Of a DNA stretch of 64,000 nucleotides, positions 1 through 12,500 are shown piece after piece; position 1 is the stretch's first letter; the number at the start of each line of letters is the position of its first letter. Origin of the DNA: Ciona intestinalis (lineage: Eukaryota > Chordata > Ascidiacea > Phlebobranchia > Cionidae). Made by a program: the position numbers and the translations under genes. The notes beneath the pieces are model-generated. The model was not told the origin of the DNA. It did no database searches and worked only from the letters and a program-made list of their open reading frames with translations. The stretch is from NCBI RefSeq assembly GCF_000224145.3, contig NC_020177.2:3580965-3644964 (forward strand), read 5' to 3'.

Positions 1-242
1 GTATTTATAAATGTCATTTTGGGTGACATTGTTAAAATGCATAGTCAAACATAGAAAACCTCATTGATTAATGTGGCAAACTCGATATATTTAGACATGC
101 TTTTTTGAATAGACACTTACCAGCACCAAAAAATCTATATTAAAACTAAATATAAGATGCATAAACATATGATGTCATCCCTGTTTTAAAAAATTGGTGA
201 CAAGTTACCTGAACATAACACATAATTTTGATGTTAATTTAG

Positions 243-513
243 CTGCAATTTTACCCAGAATGACCCCGCTAATCCTCCAAGAATGTGCCCCTTCTGACCC
301 CAATCAAAAATGGGTATGTGACCCCTCTAACCCTGGACGAGTTCACCCATTGCATTCTTCATTATATATTAATATTGGGGACACAGACTCCAATCGTGCT
401 GTTGCTTACCGTTACTCTGATCCAGGCTCAATACTGTTCTCACACCTTTGGAAAGCACGGAACGCTCTGAACAAACTTAGCTTATTATCCATATGCGCAT
501 TACACACAAACAA
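243..513 (+). other. Ricin-B-like module 1 (C-terminal part)
   Basis: The exon follows an acceptor at 241-242 and ends at a GT donor at 514. It encodes LILQEC, then QKWVCD (a Q-x-W block), a tyrosine-rich strand pair and the exit sequence SICALHTNKC, where the last Cys comes from the next exon. It aligns by eye with the later ricin-B modules (LILSEC..QQW at 4.0 kb, TGPC..NEW at 8.7 kb). The first part of the module must lie upstream of the window. Confidence 0.6.
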
Positions 514-3500
514 GTATGATTTATAAACATAACTTTTATCCTAGCATGAAAAAAAGTATAATTTTATTTGTTTTTATACCTTGACCAGGTAGTGTCTGAC
601 GTTTATTTGAGAGTTTTGAATTTTTTTTCGTAACTAAAGCTGAAATTTCTGCAGGTACCTAGAAAAAAATGTTAATTTTATATTACCTCAAAAATGTAAG
701 CAGATTATTAGAACAAAATCCTTTTTAATAAAAATTTTAATTTTTTTTTAAAACTAAAAAATAAATTCTTCCAGATGCCCAGCTTTTGTTACACCACCTC
801 ATTCCAGTGCCGTGCCAGATATATGTGATGGTAAAACCTTGATAAATGTGAACACAGTATGCACAGTTACGTGCGACCCAGGGTACATGTTCACTGCACA
901 TAGAAGTGATTCACTAACATACACATGCGAGTCTGACAAGCAGTGGACATACCATGGTAAGTAATAATATATATAGTAGGTAACTTGCTTTATCCACGTG
1001 TAGCCAGAAAACAACAGTCGTTAAGCACCAGTGTTCTGTTTCATACACCCTGTGCCAGCTTATAAGTTACCACGTATGTAACTTTGCAGATAATTGTTTT
1101 TGTATGGTTGATAACTTAGACAACCCATTAGTGACCACTGGGTTGGCTGACTTCTAAAACATGGCTGAAAAGCCTACTGTCCCTTCTTAATTCTGATTTC
1201 GGACTAGATCTTATACATGGCTGAAATTCACGTTGCTATTTATGTATGACTCAATCGAAAACCTAGCTAAAAATGCTAAATATCACCATATATTTTTTAC
1301 ATTTTATTTTATTATTACCCCAGCCACAGCAGTATGCAGTAAGCCATGCCCTGCCCCAAGTCCAAGTCCCAATTTAGTATTTGACCCACCAGCGTGTGGG
1401 GATGGGTTTGCAACTTTCAAAGATACCTGTATCTTTCAATGCGACCCGGGATACGACAAAATAGGTAAGAACTCAACCCTTAACACCAGGCAATCCTACT
1501 TTTACAAGGTATCTATTTAAATGTAACCTTGAATAAGAGACACCTCTTCATTCTATTTTCCTCTCCCATTTGGTAATAAACAAGTAACATTTAAAGAATT
1601 ATAAAACCGTAACCTCATGACTTCCATACACCGTTGTTAATTGTTTAAAACACATTCAGGAAATTTGGATGTTATGTTTTTCATTCATTCACTCACAAAT
1701 TTTAATTTCCAGGCTCCAGTTTTGCGATTTGTGGGGCTGATGGTCTCTGGTCCACCAGCCCCCCTTTTTGTACCCGGATTTGCCCCCATTTACCCCCTAC
1801 CAGTGCTCACCCATCTGCGAACCAAACTATCTACGCAACTCCTGAAAACTGTGACTACGATAATGATAAATATGGTTCTGTTGTAACTGTTGGCACCCAA
1901 TGTAAACATGTATGCCCCCCACCCTACTTGCCGCATACTTCACTCATAAGGACTTGCATGGCTGATAAGACCTTTGATCGTTCTGTGCCAGAGTGTTACA
2001 TACCTGTCTCCGTTGGTCTTGCTTACAAGTAAGGACTGTATTATACTTTATACTCTATTCTTTTGGATAGCATTCTTGGTGTCGTGGTAATGGGCCAACT
2101 CTCTCCTAAATCTCAGCTGCCATAGCATTCCAGTTTAAATTGTTTTCCCATATTCTGTACTATTTATTCTTTATTATCCTTTAGCTTGGTATGCCATGAG
2201 ACATAGCGTGGTATGTCATGGAATATATAATAAATTTGTCTTGAATAATATGTCAAAGTGTTAATACTTAAAAAATTAATTGCCAAAAAAGTTCTATCAG
2301 ACTTTTAATTTATCTGAAAGCAACAGCTTATATAAGAAGCATTGATAAACCTATTTAAAAGCTTACGAAAATTTCACAGCCCCTTATTGTGCCCTGAACC
2401 CCCTCCCCACCCGCAAGCACTTGGATTCCTCATTGAAGTCGCCTCATGCACCCTGCCCGACAACACTGTACGACAGTGTGCATGGTATGTTTAGAAATAT
2501 TTTTAAGAAATTATTTTATATTTGTGTCTAAAATTTATCCAATCAAACGCAACTAAAGAATTGTTTGACATGAAAAATCTGCAAAAAATGATTAAATCTC
2601 AGGGTATAGTCAAAAGTTGTGTACAGTAGGTATAACTAAAACTGTAAATTGTCTCAAACAAATATAATTAATCTTTTTTTCTGGCTCACAGGTATGGTTG
2701 TACTGCTGAATACATGATTCCAACAGACAATGCAATTCACTGCTTGGCTAATATATATACTTGGCCAGATCCCCCTACCTGTAAAAGTAAGTATTTTGTT
2801 TTACAACACAAAAAAAACGCGGACCTCTAACCTTGGCCGAGCTGTCAAGGGAAGATCTCTCATCCATTACTATTAAGTCCATGTCACTAAAACAAGATTT
2901 TAAAAATGTCAATTTTTTTGTGTCTATAAAAATTTTTGACCCTTTAAAAAATTTAAATGTTAAAAAAGAATTGTAGCAAATACAAAAATATTAATTTTGA
3001 TTTAGGGCGATGTCGTGCCATAAGTCCTCAATGTGCGGAAATGTCCGAGGGTGATGTGTGTGCCATCGAGTGTCCAGTGAGTCAATTGTTGTCGCACGGT
3101 AACGGTCGTCTTGTTTGTAATGCTGATGGAACATGGAGTGACAATATGCCTTACTGCGTTCGTAAGTAAACTCATACACACCAATTTTTTTGTTAGAAAT
3201 ATGAAAAGATAGTTAATCTAACAAATCAATTACACAAAAATTATTTTTTTCGACAAAAAATGCTCAATTTTTTTATTTTTTCATTTATAAATATTTAGGT
3301 AGTTTTACTTTTTTGCAGTTTTTTATGTTTTTTTTTAGAAAAGCCTAGTTTTTTACATTTTTATGCAGAAAAGCCTCAATTTTGGATTACCAACATCCTC
3401 CGATCGAACATGAGCAAGTTCTGTCTTTTCCACTCTTCCCGTATCAGTGTTGATCCCTACCTCCGACTAAAAGACTGCTCCCTAGCATCCAAGTTTGATC

Positions 3501-6500
3501 CTGATTATCTTTGGTCTTGGGATGGGATGTGGTCACTCCGTCATAAATCCAGCAGTTACTGTTTATCTGTACAATCTATTGCACATGGAGCAAGGTACTT
3601 CCGCTTTTTTTGTAGCGCAGTGTATAAGTAGGCAAATCGTGGGCAATTCCAGTTATGTACATAACATAATTTAATTTTTTTTTGTATAAAAAAGATCAAA
3701 TTATTTAAAGAACGAAATGAAGGGATTCAACAGCAAAATTCTCATTTTAATTATAAGTTACAGTGTTCAATGAATGAATGAATGAACGTATTTTGCTTTG
3801 TATTCGCATGGCCAGCAAACAACAGTTATTATAATTATAACAGGGGTGATTTGTTTTATACACCCGATGCCTGCTTACAAGTTACTGCATATGTAACTTT
3901 GTGGGTAATTTTTTTTTCTATATAAATTTGTGATTACCTTTTTTTTTCTGTGTAAATTTTTGAGTAATTCTTTTTTCTGATTTTCATTTTTTTTATAGAC
4001 TTATCCTGAGTGAATGCAACCCACCGCAACAACTCCAACAATGGAAAGGTTCAGGTGATCCACATCATCCTTATCGTATTCAGTTGAAATCTAATGAAAA
4101 ATACATATGGAAATCAGGTAATACTAAATATCTATTTTAAAAATCTTTTAGCAGTTATAAGAAAACAATATATTTCCGACAATTGGTAGCAGTAGTAATA
4201 GGATTTTATCCAGAATCAATCTGATCCATGTTATAATATTATACTGCAACTGTGTATGATGGTTTTAACCACGAATGAGGCTATTCTATCATTGTATGTG
4301 TGTGTATGATATTCTACGGTGAGGCATGCCAAGTTACCTGCGACCTTAGATTATTATAAGGATTATTGTTTTTCCCGTTATTTCCCATTTTTTTATTGTT
4401 ATTCTAGACAAAATAAAATGATTTAGATTATATTTAGTCCTGCTAAATCTACTGTGTTGCTAATAGCTAAGTATTTTTTTGATCACGTTGTTTTTGACTA
4501 ACATTTTGTCATGGTCTTTTGTTTTACAATACAATGGCATTCGTAAAATAAGTAAAAACTTGTTCTTGATTGTTAGTTTGGATACCCTAATAATGACCAC
4601 TGGTTACAGACAAGGGCACTAACCACTTTTGCAATCGCGCGGGTTTTTGAACATTAAATGCCTGCTAACAACAATGTTCTATCTCCAGGCTTTGGCACAA
4701 CTGGTCCTATCCTTATTCACACTGATTCATTACTATACCACCACCCAACACTGGGTGTTGCCCATTCTTTATCATGGGTATCCTTTAATGAGAGTGAAAC
4801 ATACAAGGCACTCCACGCCATGCATTATACTGGTAATGCATGCCCACCTCTTGCCTCTGTGGTTTCTCCAGGTGGAAGACTATTACCACACTCCTGTACC
4901 GATGATTGGTCACCAATAGTAAGCACTAATATAGTTTCCAGATTAAACTATATTTTTTCAAATTTTCGGCAAAAGATACATATTTTTGACATTTATTTGT
5001 GCAGATTTTTTTCCGAACTAGCAAAATTGCAACCAATGCAAGTTAGTGTCATGGCTCAGTGGTCCCACGCTTGTAATTTAATTAAAGATTGTTAAAGTTC
5101 CCAGATTGGAAAGTTTTTTTTTTCACAAATTTTTTTTGCGTGTTCTTTCGTCTGAAATAAAAGTATTTTGAGTGATTTGTACAGATTTTTATTTTTTTTC
5201 GTTGGTGATGCTTTTGGGTCACTTTTGAGCATTTCTATCAACACACAAGCTTCAGTTTTCGTTGGTAACGCATGCCCCTTTAATCGATATGTATATTCAT
5301 ATATTGACCATATATACAAACTTTTTGTTGAAAACATTTATTGTAGAACCAGGTATGTACATTTGAATGTGGGGAAGGCTATGCTAAAGATTACTTTACA
5401 CCTACCAAAACAACATGCTTGAAAACTGGTGTTTGGTCAGCCATCAATTTTGACTGTGACCGGGCATGTCCAGACTTGTCCCCTCCATTTCGTGGTCAAA
5501 TCAGGTGAGAATTTTCACATAAATGTCATAATAATAATTATTAGCACCATCTTAATGGTTGTTGTTTTGGCCCAGTGGTTCGGCGCTTGTATCGTAACTG
5601 AATGATGCATTCAATTCTAGATTCTGATAATACTAACAGCATTTTGCAATACATTTAACGGACATTGCTCCAACCCAGTGGTGACTAAATAAATTGTAGC
5701 ATCCTGGGTGTCAGGATAATGTGCCAACATTGGCCTAAATCACACTGCTGCTGGATTGCATTACCGTAGCACCTCAGGTCTTCTCCATATAAAGTAGAAA
5801 AGAATACTACACCTGGTTGTAGAGGTAGTGAGCCAATTATGGAGGAATTTCTAGGTCCCTGGCGTGCCCTACTGTACCGGAACCTCACCCATATACAATG
5901 GAATTTAAGATTTTTATCACTGGGTTCAACTTTAGTGTGATTTTACCTATATGTACATGCAAACATTTTGTTACAGTGCTACTCTAGCCTAAATCCCAGG
6001 TTCCCTGGCCTGCTTTACCGAAGAACATCACCCATACAGAATAAAATTAAAGTTTCTGTTCACTGAATTTAATTTTCTTTGTTGTACCTTTACTTATATA
6101 AACATTTAAACATTTTATTACAGTGGTTGTGGTGATGGTGTGAAAACTGTTGGCACATCATGTGATGTTTCATGTGAATATGGTCATGAACTGGTGGGTA
6201 GCACGACAAGGGTTTGTCAATGGGATGGGAGATGGTCTGGAACGGATGCTGAATGCGATGGTAAATTTTTTGACAAAATTGTATAGTATGTTGCAGTAAG
6301 ATACTGCTGTTTTTTTGCCAATGGGTATTTGCCTATATTAACAAAGACCATTTACAGATTTATATATGAACATAGAACATTATTATATTTACAAAATTAT
6401 ATATGAAAATTAGTTAGGTTGGGACTATTTTGGGTGTATGTGTCCTTAGGTAAAACACTTAACGGCATTTTCTCCAACCCAGTGGCTTTTATTTCTAATA

Positions 6501-9500
6501 TTACATTATGCTTAACAGAAACATCATTATAATATAAAAATGTTTTCCAAAAAAGCAAACATTTTCACAGTGCCTTGTCCTACATCGCCACCTGTTGCCA
6601 ACTCTGAACTTTTACCACCGGAGTGCGCCACACACCCCGGAACCCTCCTCGCTGGGGCCGTGTGTAACTACGAGTGCTTAGAGGGATACCAAGTGGAGGA
6701 AAACCCAGGCGTGACGAAACTATCGCGAATGTGTTTTCAGAACGGAACGTGGTCTTCACCTGCACCAGTATGCGTGAGAGTGTGCCCACCACAAACAGAC
6801 CCTCCAAATGGCAGGGTAAGGGGATACATTAATAATTTATTGAGTTTTGGTTTAATAATTTCTGGCTCAGTGGTTCAGGCGCTTGCATTGTAACCAAAGG
6901 GCACCAACTCTGGTGGACCCAAAACTGTTATAGATTGGCATGTGTTCTTAGGTAAGATATTTAACTAACATTTCCCAATCTAACGGACATTGTTAAACCC
7001 AGCGTCACTAATGGGTTGTCCAAATTGTAAGCCACACCGAGCAAAAATCATTCACAAAGTTGAACAATCTGGAAACTCATAAGCACCAGAGAAAGATGCT
7101 GCAAATGCCTGTCTGACTGAATGCAGTATTGCACGTTAAGAACAGAAACATTACTTTTGAATTGATGAATGAATGACTGTAACTTAATTTATCCTCGCGT
7201 GGCCGGAAAACGACAGTCGTTATCACACGGGTTTAACACCTCGTGCCAGCTTACGAGTTACCATGTATGTANNNNNNNNNNNNNNNNNNNNNNNNNNNNN
7301 NNNNNNNNNNNNNNNNNNNNNNNNNNNNNNNNNNNNNNNNNNNNNNNNNNNNNNNNNNNNNNNNNNNNNNNNNNNNNNNNNNNNTGATGGGTTTGCGGTG
7401 TATGGTAATAATACAAGGGTGTGCAGTCAATCTGGTACATGGCACAACTCTGTCACAGGTTAGAGCTAGATTTTTTATAGGGCACACCAAAGAGAAATTT
7501 TCATACAGATTTTTCATACAGACTTTGGTGGTACCTTTAGATCAGATTTGAGCATTTTGATTATTACGCAAATTTCGATTTTTCGGTGGTATTCCTGTTT
7601 AAACATGAAGAATCACCTTCTAAATTCATAAAGAACTTTATATGTATATGGAAAAGACTATAAACATATGGAAAAGACTTTTAAAATTGAAAGTTTATTC
7701 CTAAAAACCAAATTTTTTTAGATGACTTTGGTCCAGTCTGTCGAACTGAGTGCGTATCGATTCCCGCCACCCCTAACTCCCATATCGAATGTGGTGACCC
7801 CCCGTTACCCCCTAGCAACCAATATCTTGATGGGGTAACATGTACGACTGTCTGTGACCCCGGTTATGGGATTTCACCCACAAGTATCGCCAGGCGTACA
7901 TGCACCCAACATGCTTGGTCAGGCACGAGTGCAAAATGTGAAAAGGAGACACAGTTCCGAATTTTCCTGCTAAGGCTGTTCCGTAATGGCAAACAAGTGA
8001 GGGTATGCCTCTCTGTAGACCCAGACACAGACTTAGTGCAAAAGGTCTTTTCTCAACAGTGCACAGGTAGGTCATGGGTTTAAGGCTTGTTGTGCCACCA
8101 TTGTGGCCTTGTGGGTGTATGTGTCAATTAACGACAATTGCTCCAACAATTAATTACCTACAAAGTTTCATATCCAGTAACTTGGTACAAGGTGTAAAAC
8201 AGAAAGCCTATGTTATAACAACCGTTGTTTCCCTGTCAAGCAAGCATAAAGTTACATACGTTTATTTATTCAGGCAATTCACAACTACAAAGGTGGACGT
8301 GGTTTAATGAAACTAGACTAAAAAATGCTGCAACAGGTTAGCCTCAAATGTTATGGTGGTATATTAGCATTTATTCCTGTCTCTATCTCATACAATATGG
8401 GTTCAAGGCTTGGCGCTGCTACCATTGAATGAGGTGTATAAAACAGGGCACCCATGTTATAATGACTTTCGTTGCTCTGTCACATGAATATGAATGAGTT
8501 ATATTCATTTCTTTGGCATGCATTCCTTTACTTATCAAGTTACATACATTCACTCAGCATACATAACTGCATTCATTTAGTAACATTTATTAAGTTACAT
8601 ACATTCATTTATTCAGCATACACTTTTTCATGTACCAGGAAAATGCTTGGGTGTTTCAACAATAGAAGCAGGCTTAAAAGTGACCACAGGTCCTTGCACT
8701 GGAGGCGACTTATACAATGAATGGTCATGCTCCAGCCCCCGTGGTGATAGTCTCTCCTGGTTTCTTACACTATCAGGAACTGACTTGTACGCCGACTATG
8801 GTTTTGCAGCAACTTCTTTTCTATGGACAATGAACATTAAGATATTTAATCCAACGCTAGATGATGTGCACTGGTGAGTATGTGTTGCCCAGCCCCATAG
8901 CACAGGGGCTAGCGGACCTGCCTCCAACCCAGAGGTTATGAGTTTAAGGCTCTTTGCTGCTATCATTGTGGGTGTATGTGTTCTTAGGCAAGACACCTAA
9001 AAACTAGTATTTCAACTTTGTATGTTTAGTATTTTTTACCGAAAACAAAAAAGTAGCCTTTTGTCTGTTATGTAAAAAAAAGTTATAATTTTTTTAATGT
9101 GATCTTTTTGAAAGGTACGCCACTCCTACAGATGATGCATCATCAGATTCTTCCCCCATCACTGTTTGTGCAATGAGAATGACTCATGGTATTTGCGCAC
9201 CTCTTATTCTATCCAACCATGGCCAGGTAATTTAACATCAGCAACATGTTATATTGGTATCTGTGCCTTTTTAATTCTTTTTGTATTCAAAAGTTTTTTC
9301 TGAACTCTTGATATTACAACCTGAAACAAATGCTCTGTTCTGTGATTTTCTGGTAAAAAATGACATATTTTTCACTTTTATATAGATAAAACTCTGGTAA
9401 AAAATTTTTTAAGCAAAAGCTTCTAAATTATATGAAATTAAAGGACAGGATATTGCGACAAAACAACAGTTGTTAAAACAGACTTAAAAACATATTTACA

Positions 9501-12500
9501 TTTAATTTCACTGTTAATGTTGCTAGGTCCATCCATTACAATGCAATGGAAACAGTGTGACAGTGGGCATGAGGTGCATGTTCAGTTGTGATGTAGGTTA
9601 CCAACTAACAAGTGAAGAAAACACAGTGGTTTGTCAAGCCAATGGTTTATGGTCAGGCTCTGTTCCAACTTGTGCAGGTGTCAATTATTTATTTCTAATC
9701 TGCCTTAAAATTGCCACATGAATGAATATAACCTGCTTTATCCTGGCATTGCCGAAGAAACAACAGTCGTTATAACGTGGGTGTTTTGTTTCATACACCT
9801 CATGCCAGCTTCAGAGTAATTACATGTGTTGCTTTTCGAATGTTTATTTTTTCTCTGTTGCTGACAATTAGACAACCCATTAGTGACCACTGGATCACCA
9901 TTTGGTGTTTTGCCCAAAGACACTAAAGCCCACAAAAGCACATATATATCCTGGTAACTAGTTCAAGGCTTGTTGCTGCTACCATAGAGGCGAATGTGTA
10001 CTGACCAAGACACTTAATGACAATTGCTCCAACCCAGTGGTCACTAATGGATTGTCTAAATTATAAGACATACATAAAAAATCGCCTACATAGTTACATG
10101 CAAAATTAATAGAAAATATTTGCAGTTGTCTGTGAGGCTCTTGACGACGTTCCGCATGGCCGAATCCACCCTGATTCGTGCATCGGCGAGCACGAAAACC
10201 CTGGTCATGGGTCAGCGGTCGGAGGGGTCCTTAGTGGGGTCCAGTGTACGGTGGAATGTGACAATGGGTTTATGATGGTTGGGGGTCCGGGGATATTGAC
10301 GTGCCTGGGTGACGGGAGCTGGAACTCACCACAACCTGCTTGTAAACGTGAGTCTGTTACTGCTCCATATATGAGTGTAATCAAACTGCTCTGTATATGA
10401 GTATAGATGTATAAACCTATGCCTAACATAACATTCGTAGCATTAATTTTTGGGGGGGTATCCGGCCTAATTCCTAGGTCCCATTTGCCTCGCAGAAGTA
10501 CCTCAATCATATAGAATAGTACAGTTAGACTTTTGTTACAGAACAGTAGTTACATACCACAAAATAAATGTATTTATTTTTTAAAAACAATATCGAAGAT
10601 TATTTTATTTAAAAAAATTGGTAAGAGAATCAACACCAAACCTGCTAATCCTTTCTTTTTATTGTTTTAAATAGGAAGGTTACTGTATATAGCGCCCCCA
10701 AATTATACCAAATACTAACTATACATTGTCCCACAGGCATGTGTCCTCTCTTAAGCACAGTAGAATATGCTGTACCATCAGATGCATCATGTCACACTGA
10801 ACAGAAGTATCACGGTCAAGTTTGCTCATTCAGATGTTTCAGTGGGTATGGCGTTCCCAGAGCGGAAAAATCTTGCAAGAAAAGTTCAAACACAAGTGTT
10901 CTGCTTGGTTTTACAGATAGTAGTGAATATTGCTCAGGTGTGAATTTTGTGTAATTTGTTTTACAGTCAAATAGGAATAAATATTCTGGTGGGCAGCACA
11001 TTGGTTAGCGCACCAGCCTCTAACCCAGAGGTTTTGGGTTCAAGGCTTATTGCTCCTACTGTGGTGGGCGTATGCAAAAAACACAGCCACAAAGCTACAC
11101 ACACGTTAACTTGTTAACGCAAGGTATATGAAACAGATTACCTGTGGTATAACAATTGTTGTTTCCTGCTACGCGAGGATAAGGCAAGTTGCACATTACA
11201 TTCAATGTTGAGGTAATATGCCAACTTTAGCATAATTCCCATTCCCCCTAGCATGTCTCACTATAAAACCATACAGAATAGTTATGTTAAAAAATGAGTA
11301 CATATTTATTTTTATATACAGTTTAAATTTTTGGAATACATTTAATCAGATGAGAGAAAAAGAGAGGAAGGTTATGAAGAAGAGAAAGAAAAAGAAGAAG
11401 GTTATGAGGTAGAGGTTCATCTCTCTTGTATGTTAGATGGAAAATGGTCAGCTCAACTACCTATGTGTCAACCACTATGCCCTGCACTAGTGCTGCAAGA
11501 ACATGGTTATGTAAGTATCTTATTGTATATATTGTACTAATGGTGTGTTCATGTATTTTTAAACTAACCAATGCTATACAACTATAGGTATATTCATAGA
11601 TGCCATGTACTTAACTATTTTTATTAAAATCTAGGGTGACATTGTTAAAATGCAGTTACACTCATGGTCATTAAACATAGAAAACCTTTTAGATTATTGT
11701 AGTGAAAGCAGCATTATACTTTGGCTCTGCTTGTTTGTATAGACACCTATCATCTGGGTAAAAGCTTATTTACATTTAGGATGGTAATACATATGATGTA
11801 ACCCCTGTTTTAAAGGTTTGTTAACATATTACCCAACCACCCCTAACGTTGCTCATATCGCTATAGGTGCATTGTATAAGTTACAACAAATTTTACCTAA
11901 TCCTCACATAAACTTATACAGATTGAGCCATTATCATGCGTTGAACAGCCGCAAATGGTGGGCAAGATGTGTAACTACAACTGTAACGATGGATACACAG
12001 CTCACGACAAGACCTCTAACTTTACATGCATTGAAGGGAAATGGATTCCCTCACACGTTGTTACTTCCGCTGCTTTCGACATAGATATCTTCGATAATTA
12101 TATCCACGAGTCACCGTTGTGTGAGATATACTGCCCTCCACTGGTGGTGCCATCGTTAAATCAAAGTCTCGTAACACCAGCGTCTTGTTTAACTTTAAAG
12201 TAAGGATAAATTTTAATATCTTCTATATTCTATCATGAGGCCTTTGTCAAAGAGCCCAAAATTTAGGCCAGATAGGCCTATTAGACCAGAAAGGTCAGAT
12301 TTGGCTTACTCTAACACCCAGACCACTACTTATATGTTTAAGTCTAAAAAAATTATTCTTATATATTCGCACAAGCCAGGGCAATACCGGTACCTTTAAC
12401 ACTTATGTAACTTTATAGGTGATTTTTTTTTTATATTCTGTACTCTGTAAGCTTATACGGTGTTTCACTAGAATTGTATACTCAAAAATTGTTTTATGAT

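Larger units (their letters stand above)
775..3161 (+). other. CCP/sushi modules 1-5
   Basis: Exons 775-956, 1324-1464, 1713-2028, 2380-2484, 2692-2786 and 3006-3161 join in consistent phase. Each module starts Cys-Pro or Cys-x-Pro, has a C-x-(F/V)-x-C-x-x-G-Y core, and ends with Trp plus a Pro-Cys or Tyr-Cys. Typical ends are WSTSPPFC, TWPDPPTC and WSDNMPYC. Several modules are split between two exons after the Gly-Tyr core. Confidence 0.88.
4836..7941 (+). other. CCP/sushi modules 6-10 (one broken by gap)
   Basis: Exons at 4690-4918 (end), 5349-5503, 6124-6259, 6572-6815, the part-visible exon after the gap ending near 7458, and 7723-8066 (start) carry five sushi modules. Core motifs such as VCTFECGEGY, SCDVSCEYGH, VCNYECLEGY and TCTTVCDPGY are clear. 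Module 9 is interrupted by the N run at 7272-7384; only its C-terminal part (from DGFAVYG to SGTWHNSVT) is readable. Confidence 0.83.
7942..9196 (+). other. Ricin-B-like module 3
   Basis: This module begins inside exon 7723-8066 and uses exons near 8275-8337, 8639-8873 and 9116-9226. It shows VCLSVDPDTD, QLQRWTWFNE (Q-x-W), KCLGVST, GPCTGGDLYNEW, LFLTLSG-like strands and the exit VCAMRMTHGICAPL, which leads straight into CCP 11. Confidence 0.72.

Noticed and set aside
3369-4918. C-type lectin domain in the first lectin block
   Set aside because: The WND and EPN type motifs are absent. Repeated Cys-Leu and Q-x-W strands fit a beta-trefoil better.
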